Assembly (NCBI RefSeq): GCF_900323885.1
Contig: NZ_OOHJ01000015.1
Coordinates: 186,001-250,000 of the forward strand
DNA from: [Actinomadura] parvosata subsp. kistnae
Lineage (GTDB): Bacteria > Actinomycetota > Actinomycetes > Streptosporangiales > Streptosporangiaceae
DNA length: 64,000 nucleotides
Reading direction: 5' to 3'
Part shown: in pieces, positions 51,310 through 59,996 of the stretch
Numbering within the stretch: the stretch's first letter is position 1
Layout: every line of letters begins with the position of its first letter
The notes under the pieces: model-generated
The model's database searches: none
Seen by the model: the letters and a program-made list of their open reading frames with translations, nothing else
What the model was told of the DNA's origin: nothing
Made by a program: the position numbers and the translations under genes

Positions 51310-51846
51310 ATGGACTTCACCTTCATCAGCGGCAACCTCGGGCTCGACCTGGCCGGCACCGTCGGGCACCGGCGTGGTGCGCGGATCGACATGCTGGCCA
51401 CGCCCGCCGACCTGGCCCGCTGGACGGTGGCGGCCGGGCTGCTCGACGTGCCGCCCGAGGTGAGCGAGGACGATCTGGCCGGGGCGCGGGCGTTGCGGGA
51501 GGCGATCTACCGGCTGGCGAGCGCCGCCCGTACCGGAGGAGCCGCCGAGGCGGCCGATCGGGACACGCTCAACGACGCCGCCCGGCCCGCGCCGGCGAGT
51601 GTGCTGCTCGGTGAGCAAGGGGTGGTGCGGGGTGGCGACCTGCGGGCGGCGCTGTCCAGTACGGCCAGGGCGGCGGTCGAGCTGCTCGGCGGGCCGCAGG
51701 CCGGGCTGATCAGGGAGTGCGAGGCGGATCCCTGCACGCGGCTCTACATCGACGCCTCCCACCGGCGCACGCGCCGCTGGTGCGACATGCGCGGCTGCGG
51801 GAACCGCGCCAAGGCCGCGGCCTTCCGCGCCCGCCGGCACGCCTGA
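51310..51846 (+). CDS. CGNR zinc-finger protein (ABATE domain), probable transcriptional regulator
   Basis: 178 residues from ATG 51310. The N-terminal ABATE region (FISGNLGLDLAGTVGHRRGA ... GARALREAIYRLASAA) is followed by a CGNR zinc finger: ECEADPCTRLYIDASHRRTR and WCDMRGCGNRAKAAAFRA, with four Cys to hold zinc. These proteins are considered stress-linked DNA-binding regulators. It is divergent from the MFS gene and flanked by two inverted repeats, so autoregulation plus control of the exporter is likely. Confidence 0.93.
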   Translation: MDFTFISGNLGLDLAGTVGHRRGARIDMLATPADLARWTVAAGLLDVPPEVSEDDLAGARALREAIYRLASAARTGGAAEAADRDTLNDAARPAPASVLLGEQGVVRGGDLRAALSSTARAAVELLGGPQAGLIRECEADPCTRLYIDASHRRTRRWCDMRGCGNRAKAAAFRARRHA

Positions 51847-51992
51847 CCACCCGACGGCCGGAGCCTTCCCCGCCCGCCCCGATCGCCACCTTTCCCACGC
51901 TCGCAGCACGTCTGGTGCGTGGTGGAATATCTGAGGGGGTGCGGACGCTACCATAGCCGTCAAAGATTCAACAGTCAGGGTTGGTGACTAAA

Positions 51993-53114
51993 GTGCAGTT
52001 CGGAATCTTCAGTGTGGGCGACGTCACCACGGACCCCACCACCGGCCGGACCCCGACCGAGCACGAGCGGATCAAGGCGATGGTGGCGATCGCGCTCAAG
52101 GCGGAGGAGGTCGGGCTCGACGTCTTCGCGACGGGCGAGCACCACAACCCGCCGTTCGTGCCGTCCTCCCCCACGACGATGCTCGGCTACATCGCGGCCA
52201 GGACCGAGCGGCTGCAGCTGTCGACCGCCACGACGTTGATCACGACGAACGACCCGGTGAAGATCGCCGAGGACTTCGCCATGCTGCAGCACCTGGCCGA
52301 CGGCCGGGTGGACCTCATGCTGGGCCGCGGCAACACCGGCCCGGTGTACCCGTGGTTCGGGCAGGACATCCGCCAGGGCATCCCGCTGGCGATCGAGAAC
52401 TACGCGCTGCTGCACAAGCTGTGGCGCGAGGACGTCGTGGACTGGGAGGGCCGCTTCCGTACGCCGCTGCAGGGCTTCACCAGCACGCCGCGCCCGCTCG
52501 ACGGGGTGCCGCCGTTCGTCTGGCACGGCTCGATCCGCAGCCCCGAGATCGCCGAGCAGGCCGCCTACTACGGCGACGGCTTCTTCGCCAACAACATCTT
52601 CTGGCCGAAGGAGCACTTCATGCGGCTGATCAGCCTCTACCGGCAGCGGTACGCGCACTACGGCCACGGCACCCCGGAGCAGGCCGTCGTGGGGCTGGGC
52701 GGGCAGGTGTTCATGCGCAAGAACTCGCAGGACGCGGTGCGCGAGTTCCGCCCGTACTTCGACGTCGCCCCCGTGTACGGTCACGGGCCGTCGCTGGAGG
52801 AGTTCATGGCGGAGACGCCGCTGACCGTGGGCAGCCCGCAGCAGGTGATCGACCGGACGCTGGAGTTCAGGGAGTTCTTCGGCGACTACCAGCGCCAGCT
52901 CTTCCTCATGGATCACGCGGGCCTGCCGCTGAAGACCGTGCTGGAGCAGCTCGACCTGCTCGGGGAGGAGGTCGTGCCGGTGCTGCGCAAGGAGTTCGCC
53001 AAGGACCGCCCGGCCGACGTGCCCGACGCGCCGACCCACGCGTCCCTGCTCGCCGCCAAGAACGCCGCCAAGAACGCCGTCGAGGACGCTCCCGAAGCGC
53101 CCGTCGGCGCCTGA
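51993..53114 (+). CDS. FMN-dependent luciferase-like monooxygenase, CE1758 family
   Basis: 373 residues if started at GTG 51993, giving the family-typical QFGIFSVGDVTTDP; GTG 51984 or TTG 51981 are alternatives. Bacterial-luciferase-fold features: GLDVFATGEHHNPPF, LQLSTATTLITTNDPVKIAE, VDLMLGRGNTGPVYPWF and YYGDGFFANNIFWPKEHF. The enzyme needs reduced FMN, supplied by the reductase encoded 33 bases downstream. The CE1758/CE1759 pairing is known from Corynebacterium; the substrate is unknown. The C-terminal tail (AAKNAAKNAVEDAPEAP) is low-complexity. Confidence 0.9.
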   Translation: MQFGIFSVGDVTTDPTTGRTPTEHERIKAMVAIALKAEEVGLDVFATGEHHNPPFVPSSPTTMLGYIAARTERLQLSTATTLITTNDPVKIAEDFAMLQHLADGRVDLMLGRGNTGPVYPWFGQDIRQGIPLAIENYALLHKLWREDVVDWEGRFRTPLQGFTSTPRPLDGVPPFVWHGSIRSPEIAEQAAYYGDGFFANNIFWPKEHFMRLISLYRQRYAHYGHGTPEQAVVGLGGQVFMRKNSQDAVREFRPYFDVAPVYGHGPSLEEFMAETPLTVGSPQQVIDRTLEFREFFGDYQRQLFLMDHAGLPLKTVLEQLDLLGEEVVPVLRKEFAKDRPADVPDAPTHASLLAAKNAAKNAVEDAPEAPVGA

Positions 53115-53147
53115 CCCACCCGACAAGCACGTCCTCGAAGGAGAACC

Positions 53148-53753
53148 ATGAAGCTCGTCGTCGTCACGGCGGGGCTGACGCAGCCCTCCTCCACCCGCCT
53201 GCTCGCCGACCGCCTGGCCGAGGCGGTGGCGCAGCGGGCGGAGGTGGAGGTCCGCGTGGTGGAGCTGCGCGACCTGGCCGTGGACATCGCGAACGCCTTC
53301 GTCACCGGCTTCCCGAACACCCGCCTGCGCGAGGTGGCCGAGGCCGTGACGGCGGCCGATGGGCTGATCGCGGTCACGCCCATCTTCAGCGGCTCGTACA
53401 GCGGCCTGTTCAAGTCGTTCTTCGACGTGCTCGACAACACCGCGCTGACGGGCAAGCCGGTGCTGATCGCGGCCACCGGCGGCACCGCCCGGCATTCGCT
53501 GGCCCTGGAGCACGCGTTGCGGCCGCTGTTCGCGTACCTGCGGGCGGTGGTCGTCCCGACGGCCGTGTACGCGGCGGCGGAGGACTGGGGCGGCGGCCGG
53601 GACGCGTTCACCGACGGGCTCGGGGAGCGCATCGGCCGTGCCGCGCAGGAGCTGGCGGACCTGCTGCTGCACCGGGCTCCGCGTGCGGAGGAGACCGTGG
53701 AGGAGGTCGTGCCGTTCGAGCAGCAGCTCGCGGCGCTTCGCCGGACCGAGTAG
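53148..53753 (+). CDS. NAD(P)H-dependent FMN reductase, CE1759 family
   Basis: 201 residues from ATG 53148 (AAGGAGAACC upstream). A flavodoxin-like fold: LVVVTAGLTQPSSTRLLADR (FMN phosphate loop), GLIAVTPIFSGSYSGLFKSF and DVLDNTALTGKPVLIAATGG. It reduces FMN for the monooxygenase upstream, and the two form a two-component flavin system. The C-terminus (VPFEQQLAAL) matches the family end. Confidence 0.93.
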   Translation: MKLVVVTAGLTQPSSTRLLADRLAEAVAQRAEVEVRVVELRDLAVDIANAFVTGFPNTRLREVAEAVTAADGLIAVTPIFSGSYSGLFKSFFDVLDNTALTGKPVLIAATGGTARHSLALEHALRPLFAYLRAVVVPTAVYAAAEDWGGGRDAFTDGLGERIGRAAQELADLLLHRAPRAEETVEEVVPFEQQLAALRRTE

Positions 53754-53789
53754 TTTTCGTCCCGCAGGGCGGGCTTCAGGAGTATGGTC

Positions 53790-53810
53790 CGTTAGGAACC
53801 TTTCCTAACG
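53790..53810 (+). promoter_or_regulatory. palindromic operator upstream of the chitosanase gene (CsnR-like)
   Basis: CGTTAGGAA and TTCCTAACG are perfect nine-base complements separated by CCT, ending 14 bases before the chitosanase GTG. Streptomyces GH46 chitosanase genes have a similar GTTAGGAA...TTCCTAAC palindrome bound by the ROK-family repressor CsnR, as I recall it. No CsnR gene is in this window. Confidence 0.75.
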
Positions 53811-53824
53811 AACGGAGACGTATT

Positions 53825-54580
53825 GTGCTGACCGCCACGCTCCTGGCCCTCTCCCTCACCGTCTCCTCGCCGGCTCTCACCGACCCGCACAAGAAGGACA
53901 TCGCCATGCGGCTGGTGTCCAGCGCGGAGAACTCCTCGCTCGACTGGAAGGCCCAGTACGGCTACATCGAGGACATCAAGGACGAGCGCGGCTACACGGC
54001 GGGCATCATCGGCTTCTGCTCCGGCACCGGCGACATGCTGGAGCTGGTCGAGCTCTACACCGAGCGCAAGCCGGACAACGTCCTCGCGAAGTACCTGCCG
54101 GCCCTGCGCAAGGTGAACGGCACCGACTCCCACAAGGGCCTGGAGCCGAACTTCCCGAAGGACTGGAAGACGGCCGCCAAGGATCCGGTCTTCCAGCAGG
54201 CCCAGAACGACGAGCGCGACCGCGTCTACTTCAACCCGGCCGTCACGCAGGCGCAGAAGGACGGGCTGCGGGCGCTGGGCCAGTTCGTCTACTACGACGC
54301 CATGGTCATGCACGGCCCCGGCAACGACAAGCTGAGCTTCGGCGGCATCAGGAAGGCCGCCCTGGGCAAGGCCAAGCCGCCGGCCCAGGGCGGGAACGAG
54401 GTGACGTACCTGAACGCGTTCCTCGACGCCCGCAAGACGGCGATGAAGGCCGAGGACGCGCACGAGGACACCACCCGCGTCGACACGATGCAGCGGGTGT
54501 TCCTCAAGAACGGCAACCTCGACCTGAACCCGCCGCTGACCTGGAAGGTGTACGGGGACTCGTACACGATCAAGAAGTAG
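53825..54580 (+). CDS. csn: secreted chitosanase, glycoside hydrolase family 46
   Basis: 251 residues from GTG 53825 (GGAG eight bases upstream). The short signal peptide (VLTATLLALSLTVSSPA) lacks positive charges before the hydrophobic core, which is odd. The GH46 domain is full: LVSSAENSSLDWKAQYGYIE carries the catalytic Glu, EDIKDERGYTAGIIGFCSGT the catalytic Asp, then GDMLELV and FVYYDAMVMHGPG. It hydrolyses beta-1,4 bonds of chitosan with inversion. The palindrome just upstream suggests induction by chitosan oligomers. Confidence 0.93.
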   Translation: MLTATLLALSLTVSSPALTDPHKKDIAMRLVSSAENSSLDWKAQYGYIEDIKDERGYTAGIIGFCSGTGDMLELVELYTERKPDNVLAKYLPALRKVNGTDSHKGLEPNFPKDWKTAAKDPVFQQAQNDERDRVYFNPAVTQAQKDGLRALGQFVYYDAMVMHGPGNDKLSFGGIRKAALGKAKPPAQGGNEVTYLNAFLDARKTAMKAEDAHEDTTRVDTMQRVFLKNGNLDLNPPLTWKVYGDSYTIKK

Positions 54581-54591
54581 GGGCGGGCGCG

Positions 54592-55503
54592 TCAGGGCTT
54601 GACGCTCACCACGTCGTACGTCGTGTCGGGCGTCGGGGTGGTGGTGAAGCGGGCGTTGGGCAGATAGAGGCGGCGGCCGTGGGCGGCCACGGTGGTGGGC
54701 ACGTCGAAGCGGTCGTCGGTCAGCCGCCTGATGAGCTTGCCGGAGGCGCCGTCGCGGGTCAGGGCGATCGCGGCGACGGTGTTGAGGCGGTTCTGGACGA
54801 CGTACAGGGTGCGGCCGGCCAGGAGCAGGCCGTCGCCGTTGACCAGCGACTCGCCGCCGAGGTCCACCTCGGTGGTGACGCCGGAGGACGGGTCCACCTC
54901 GAACAGCTTGCCCGTGTTGGACTGGACGATCAGCAGCGAGCGGCCGTCGGGGCTCGGGGCGATGCCGTTGGCGTTGTTGCCCGTCGTGTACTGGATCGCG
55001 CCGCTGAGCGGGATCTTCACGGCCTCGGCGGGCAGCGCGCCGCCGCGTCCGAGCTCCAGCTTGTAGAGGACGGGGTTGGCGGAGTCGGTGTAGTAGGCCG
55101 CCCGGCCGGCGAGGATGACGTCGTTGACGAACGACGTGCCGGTGGCGAGCTGGTACGACTTGAGCACCGCGCCGGTGCGCAGGTCGATCACGCGGGCGTT
55201 GCCGGCGTTGCCGCCCGCCACGAACAGCCGGCCGCGGCCGTCGGTCTTGAGCCCGAGCGACGGCGTGCCCGGCCCCTTGCTGATCACGCCGCCCTGCCCG
55301 GTGCGCAGGTCGGCCCGGTAGATGTCACCGGTGGCGCGTGAGCCGAAGTAGGCGTAGCGGCCCCCGATCGCGATGCCCTCCGGCTGGAACCCGTTGGGCA
55401 GCGGGAACGTGTCGGGCTTCGTCGCGGCCTGCGCCGGCACCCCGCCGAGCAGGACGACGAGCATGGCACTGCCGAGCGCGGTCTTCAGGATCGCGGATCT
55501 CAT
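54592..55503 (-). CDS. secreted SMP-30/gluconolactonase-like beta-propeller protein
   Basis: 303 residues from ATG 55503. Signal peptide with cleavage near PAQAATKP. The mature protein has propeller repeats: LPNGFQPEGIAIGGRYAYFG, DIYRADLRTGQGGVISKG, NANGIAPSPDGRSLLIVQSN, NGDGLLLAGRTLYVVQNRLN and VPTTVAAHGRRLYLPNARF. It resembles SMP-30/LRE proteins, often mislabelled superoxide dismutase in databases. Metal-binding residues may be the Glu in QPEGIA and Asn/Asp in NANGIAPSPDG. Activity is unknown. It converges on the chitosanase gene with 11 bases between stops. Confidence 0.85.
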   Translation of the reverse strand: MRSAILKTALGSAMLVVLLGGVPAQAATKPDTFPLPNGFQPEGIAIGGRYAYFGSRATGDIYRADLRTGQGGVISKGPGTPSLGLKTDGRGRLFVAGGNAGNARVIDLRTGAVLKSYQLATGTSFVNDVILAGRAAYYTDSANPVLYKLELGRGGALPAEAVKIPLSGAIQYTTGNNANGIAPSPDGRSLLIVQSNTGKLFEVDPSSGVTTEVDLGGESLVNGDGLLLAGRTLYVVQNRLNTVAAIALTRDGASGKLIRRLTDDRFDVPTTVAAHGRRLYLPNARFTTTPTPDTTYDVVSVKP

Positions 55504-56142
55504 GCGGCCCACGATGCCCAAGGGACCGGCCGGGGCAAAGACCTTCCCGTGCCTTCACAGCGACCTTTCAGAAATGGTCCTGACATTTCAGGAAGTGCCG
55601 CATTCCCGATTACGGAACGGGAAAAAGCGTTGTCATCCTCGCACGGCCGTCACTACGTTGACGCGAATGCGGAGGCCCCTTTTACCCCTGATGTCCGCCA
55701 TCCTGGCCGTTTCGGCCTGCAGCGCGCCGGCGCCGCCACCGAAGCCGGCGGTCACGTCTCTCACCCCGAGCCCGGTCGAGCGGCAGCGCCCCGCCGTCGA
55801 CCTGGCCGCGTACGAGCTGGGCCGCTCGCGCCCGGTCGCCGACCCCGTCTACCCGGCCTACGGCGACCCGTCGATCGACGTGCTCCACTACGACCTGGCG
55901 CTGGACTGGAAGCCGGGCACCCGCACGCTGACCGGCACGGCCAGGCTCACGGTGCGGGCCGCCCGGCCCATCAACCGGGTCAAGCTGGACTTCGGGCGCG
56001 CGCTCAAAGTGGACGAGGTCACGGTCGACGGCACGCGCGTGCGGGCGACCCGCAAGTACGACGATCTGACCGTCCCGCTGCCGGAGCCGATCGAGGCCGA
56101 CGCGGGCACGGTCGTGACCGTGCGCTACCACGGCCGGCCGAA

Positions 56143-56150
56143 GCCCGTGG
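56143..56150. repeat. 8-bp target-site duplication, left copy
   Basis: GCCCGTGG directly precedes the left end of the element; an exact copy is at 57801-57808. Confidence 0.95.
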
Positions 56151-57800
56151 GGCTCTGCCAAGATTCCCGTGGTAACGCTCAATTACTAGCGATGGTGAGA
56201 AGTATCCGTTTTCGGAGCAGGGCCAGACCGGCTCGCCCGTACATCTGCCGTTTCAGCAGTTTGATCTTGTTGATCACGCCTTCTGTGGGGCCGTTGCTGT
56301 AGGGCAGGGTGAGACCGGCGACGACGGCGTCGTGGTCGATGAGCAGTCCTTCGGCGAAGGAGCGCAAGGGGTGCAGATCGCCGGCGCGAACGTCGGCGAT
56401 CCAGTCGTCCAGCCGGTGTCCCTGGCGCTGGGTGAGCAGGTCGGCGAAGGTGCGTACATGCTCGGTGGCCTGCTTCAGCTCCAGGCAGCAGTCCAGTACT
56501 TCCTGCAGCCGGGTCGTGCGGCCGGGGCTGAGGTGGGCCGGGTCGGTCATGATCCAGCTGGCGACGCGGCGGGGTGAGGGCGGCGCCGGAGCGTCCTCGG
56601 CGCGTCCTTGGCCCAGGTAGCGATACAGCAGCGTGGAGCCGCCCTGGTACCCCATCGACTTGATCTCCCGCAGCAGGGCCCACACGGTCACGCCGGGTTC
56701 GGCGGCTCGGCGGCTGCGCAGGTAGTCACGAAACGGGTCGACCAGCGTGGCACCCCGTTTCGAGCCGCCGATCAGCTGCTCGACGTGTGGGGCGCGGGCG
56801 TACTTCTTGACGGTGTTCAAGGCGAGGTGGAGCCGGCGGGCGATCTCGTTGTTCGTCACGCCCTGGCCGAGCAGCGCGTGGATGGCCGCATACCGGCTGC
56901 GGGTGCGCCGTACGGTGGGGCCTTCGTCGCGGCCCTGGCCGGTGGCGATGTCGCGGAAGCAGCCCCGGTGGGCCAGGGCGAGTTTCTCGACGGCCTCGCT
57001 GAGGTTGTTGAGCAGGTGCCAGCGATCGGCACACTGCACCGCCTGCGGCGCGCCGTCGCGGGCGCCGGCCGCGTACGCGGCCGAGCGGTCCCGGCAGATG
57101 AGCTGGACTCCGGGATGCGCTTGCAGCCAGTGGGCGAAGGTGACGCCGAGCCGATCGGGCAGCACGTCCAGGCAGCGATGGGTGACGGCATCGATGATGA
57201 TGGTGGCATACCGCTGACCCCGCTTGATCGCGAAGTCGTCCACGCCGATCACCGCCGGGACGGTCGACGGCGGCTCCGGCAGTGCCATCAAGGTGCTCAG
57301 CACGCTGGTGCGGCTGAGCAGGAGCCCGATCGTGGCCAGGAGAGATGCGCCGGCTCGCCCAGCCAGCGCCAGCGCGCATGCGATCACCAGCGCCGTCGCG
57401 CCCGCCGTGCGACGTCCGTAGCGGCCGGCCAGACCCGGCACCTGCTCGTGGAAGGTCTGCCGCGCGCAGTCCAGGTTGATGCACACCAGGCGTCGTAACC
57501 TCAGCTCGATCACCACGGGCAGCCCGTCCACCGGGCGATCGGCCAGGCGGCGCCGGTGATAGCCGTGCACCTTGCCCGTGGCCGTCCCGCACGAGGGGCA
57601 GCACACCGGATCGCCTCGCGTGCGGGCCACCACCCGGATCTGGCCGTCCTGACGATCCACCTGCTCGATCTCCACCGCGGCCAGGTGCGGGAAGAGCACG
57701 TTCACCATGTCACGGTTGCACACCGTTCACGGTCTCATCCAGAGCAGCGGAGTGTGGATGGAACAGCACCTTCTGTCACCACAGGAATCTTGGCAGAGCC
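56151..57800 (-). mobile_element. ISL3-family insertion sequence, 1650 bp, complete
   Basis: 26-bp terminal inverted repeats begin GGCTCTGCCAAGATTCC at 56151 and end with its complement at 57800, with two mismatches over 26 bases. Both ends are flanked by GCCCGTGG, an 8-bp target duplication typical of ISL3. One transposase gene fills the element on the minus strand. Both the ORF and the ends are intact, so it may still be mobile. Confidence 0.96.
56179..57723 (-). CDS. ISL3-family transposase
   Basis: 514 residues from GTG 57723 (ATG 57708 is an alternative). An N-terminal zinc-binding region (CCPSCGTATGKVHGYH, then CINLDCARQTF) is followed by the ISL3 DDE catalytic core: VIGVDDFAIKRGQRYATIII (first Asp), LICRDRSAAYAAGARDGAPQ (second Asp), a helix-turn-helix-like GVTNNEIARRLHLALNTVKK insertion and the final Glu in SNGPTEGVINKIKLLKRQ. 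It cuts and pastes the element. The frame shows no damage. Confidence 0.95.
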   Translation of the reverse strand: MCNRDMVNVLFPHLAAVEIEQVDRQDGQIRVVARTRGDPVCCPSCGTATGKVHGYHRRRLADRPVDGLPVVIELRLRRLVCINLDCARQTFHEQVPGLAGRYGRRTAGATALVIACALALAGRAGASLLATIGLLLSRTSVLSTLMALPEPPSTVPAVIGVDDFAIKRGQRYATIIIDAVTHRCLDVLPDRLGVTFAHWLQAHPGVQLICRDRSAAYAAGARDGAPQAVQCADRWHLLNNLSEAVEKLALAHRGCFRDIATGQGRDEGPTVRRTRSRYAAIHALLGQGVTNNEIARRLHLALNTVKKYARAPHVEQLIGGSKRGATLVDPFRDYLRSRRAAEPGVTVWALLREIKSMGYQGGSTLLYRYLGQGRAEDAPAPPSPRRVASWIMTDPAHLSPGRTTRLQEVLDCCLELKQATEHVRTFADLLTQRQGHRLDDWIADVRAGDLHPLRSFAEGLLIDHDAVVAGLTLPYSNGPTEGVINKIKLLKRQMYGRAGLALLRKRILLTIASN

Positions 57801-57808
57801 GCCCGTGG
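57801..57808. repeat. 8-bp target-site duplication, right copy
   Basis: Exact copy of GCCCGTGG found at 56143-56150; directly follows the right inverted repeat. Confidence 0.95.
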
Positions 57809-58825
57809 ACGCCAAGCAGCGGCGCGAGGACATCTCCATGCTCGGCTTCCGCATCGGCGGCGGGGGCAGGGCGTGGGCGCTGCAGGAGCCGTTCGGGGCG
57901 TTCACGTGGTTCCCGGTCAACGACCATCCGTCGGACGAGGCGCTGTACGACGTGGCGATCACGGTGCCGAAGGGGTGGTCGGGGGTCGCGCACGGGACAT
58001 ACAAGGGCAAGACCACCGAGGGGAGGTCGAGCACGTTCCGCTGGCAGTCGACCGACCCCGTGGCCAGTTACCTGACGTTGTTCGCGGCGGACAAGTTCCG
58101 GATGTTCACGGACAAGGGGCCGCGCGGGATCCCGATCACGTACTGGATCCGGCCCCAGGACGTGCGCAAGCAGCTTCCGGTCGCGCGGCGGATGCCGGCG
58201 ATCCTGCGCTGGCTGGAGAAGAAGCTCGGCCCGTACCCGTTCCCGAGCGCGGGGCTGGTGGCCACCAGCGACTCCGGCATGGAGACGCAGCAGATGGTGG
58301 CGCTCGGCCCGCGCTACATGGAGCCGTCGGTGGTGGCGCACGAGCTGGCGCACCACTGGTTCGGCGACACGGTCACGCCGCGCACCTGGCGGGACATGTG
58401 GATGAACGAGGGCTTCGCGATGTACTTCGAGATGCAGTGGTACGCCGACCACGAGGACGGCACGATCGACGCGTTCATCTCCAACATCCGCGCCTACGAC
58501 GCCGAGCTGCGCCGGGAGAACGGCCCGCCCGGAAAGTACCGGCGTGACGCGTTCGGGCAGAGCAACGTCTACTACAGCCCGGCGATCATGCTGCACGAGA
58601 TCAGGAAGCGGCTCGGCGACAAGAAGTTCTGGGCGATGACCAGGGCGTGGCCGCAGGAGCACCGCAACACCACGCAGGACAGGGCCGCGTTCGTGAAGTG
58701 GATCAACGAGCACACCGGCAGGAACTTCACCAAGCACATCAACACGTGGCTGGACTCCAAGACCACGCCCCGCTGACCGACCCCGGCGAGTAGGTTGGGA
58801 CAGAGCCAAACAAACGGGGTTAATC

Positions 58826-59365
58826 ATGTCAAACGGTGCCCGTCACGCTCTGGGAGTGGTCGCGGGACTGCTCCTCCCGCCCCTCGTCGCCGCCGGCCTC
58901 TGGTACGGCGTCGGCGACCTCACCCTTCAGGCGCAGCAGGCGTTCCGCATCTCCTGGGTCGCGGTCGGCGTGCTCGCCGCGACGGCGGTCGTCCTGGCCT
59001 TCCTGGCCGGCTCGCGCCTGTCGCCCGTGGCCTCGCTGCTCGGCGGCCTGGCCTTCGCCGCCGCCGGGGTCCTGCCGTTCGCGGAGATGTTCACCCGGGT
59101 CCGGCTGCTGCCCCTGGACCTGCTGCCGGGCGTGCTGCGCAGCGGCTTCACCACCACGGCCCACTCCGGGCTGCTGGCCGTGGTCGGGGTGACGCTGCTG
59201 GTCGTCTCGCTGTTCCCGTCGCGCTGGCGGGGCTCGGTGCGCGACCTGGCCGAGCAGCCCGTCGCCTACGAGTCCGCCTGGGGCACGGCGTCGCCGTCGC
59301 AGTCGCCGTACCTGCCGCCGTACAACAGCCCCGAGGACACCACGCGGCCGATGTACCGCGAATGA
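58826..59365 (+). CDS. small membrane protein, four TM segments, function unknown
   Basis: 179 residues from ATG 58826. Four hydrophobic segments: VVAGLLLPPLVAAGLWYG, VAVGVLAATAVVLAFLAG, LLGGLAFAAAGVLPFAEM and GLLAVVGVTLLVVSLF. A hydrophilic C-terminal tail of about 45 residues (SPSQSPYLPPYNSPEDTTRP) follows. I do not recognise a family with a known role; similar YIP-like membrane proteins are common in actinomycetes. It lies 28 bases before the fchA gene and may belong to that operon. Confidence 0.82.
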   Translation: MSNGARHALGVVAGLLLPPLVAAGLWYGVGDLTLQAQQAFRISWVAVGVLAATAVVLAFLAGSRLSPVASLLGGLAFAAAGVLPFAEMFTRVRLLPLDLLPGVLRSGFTTTAHSGLLAVVGVTLLVVSLFPSRWRGSVRDLAEQPVAYESAWGTASPSQSPYLPPYNSPEDTTRPMYRE

Positions 59366-59393
59366 GCCGCGCGTGGCCTGGCAGAATGCGGCC

Positions 59394-59996
59394 ATGCGCG
59401 ACTTGAAGATCGTCGACTTCCTCGACCAGCTCGCCGACCGGGTGCCCGCGCCCGGGGGCGGCGCCACGGCGGCCCTGCACGCGGCGCAGGCCGCCGCGCT
59501 GCTCGGCATGGTGGCCCGCTACACCACCGGCGAGAAGTACACCGAGCACGCCGAGACCGTCGTCGCCGTGATCGCGGAGACGGACTCGCTGCGGGCGCGG
59601 GCGCTGCGGCTGGCCGAGGAGGACGCGGCGGCGTTCACCGCGGTCACCGACGCCTACCGGCTGCCCAAGGGCGAGGAGCGCAGCGCCGCCATCGCCCGCG
59701 CGCTGGCCGGCGCCGCCGAGCCGCCCGCTCGGGTGGCCGAGACCGCCACGCGCCTGGTCGAGCTGTGCGAGCTGCTGCTGCCGATCGGCAACCGCAACGT
59801 CGTCACCGACGTGGCCGCCGCCGCCGACGCCGCCCGCGCCGCACTCACCACGGCCCGGGTGAACGTCGAGATCAACCTGCGCGGCATCAAGGACGAGCGG
59901 GTACGCGAAGAGCTGAACATCCGGATCTCCGGCGTGGACGCGGCCGTCGCCAGGGCAGACTGGGTGACCGCCGAGGTACGCGAGGAGATCTCTTGA
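59394..59996 (+). CDS. fchA: cyclodeaminase/cyclohydrolase family protein (formiminotransferase-cyclodeaminase C domain)
   Basis: 200 residues from ATG 59394. It matches the FTCD_C / methenyltetrahydrofolate cyclohydrolase FchA family: VDFLDQLADRVPAPGGGATA (folate-binding N-terminus), LLGMVARYTTGEKY, AEEDAAAFTAVTDAYRLPKG and NRNVVTDVAAAADAARAAL. It interconverts formimino- or methenyl-THF forms. Its TGA overlaps the TTG start of folD, whose product uses the same substrates. This supports a folate one-carbon operon. It could also serve histidine degradation, with hutH elsewhere in the window. Confidence 0.9.
   Translation: MRDLKIVDFLDQLADRVPAPGGGATAALHAAQAAALLGMVARYTTGEKYTEHAETVVAVIAETDSLRARALRLAEEDAAAFTAVTDAYRLPKGEERSAAIARALAGAAEPPARVAETATRLVELCELLLPIGNRNVVTDVAAAADAARAALTTARVNVEINLRGIKDERVREELNIRISGVDAAVARADWVTAEVREEIS

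Larger units (their letters stand above)
55667..58776 (+). pseudogene. M1-family metallopeptidase lipoprotein, split by an ISL3-type element
   Basis: The 5' part (55667-56150) has a lipobox-like LAVSACS, then the N-terminal M1 domain (VLHYDLALDWKPGTRTLTGT, KVDEVTVDGTRVRATRKYDD). The 3' part (57809-58776) holds the catalytic domain: SSGMETQ-like GMETQQMV (usual GAMEN altered), the zinc motif VVAHELAHHWFGDTVTPRTW and NEGFAMYFEMQWYA. Removing 56151-57800 and one 8-base repeat joins the halves in frame (PKPVDAKQRRED), giving 483 residues. The peptidase is therefore inactivated recently by transposition; otherwise intact. It would be an exported, lipid-anchored zinc aminopeptidase. Confidence 0.93.
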
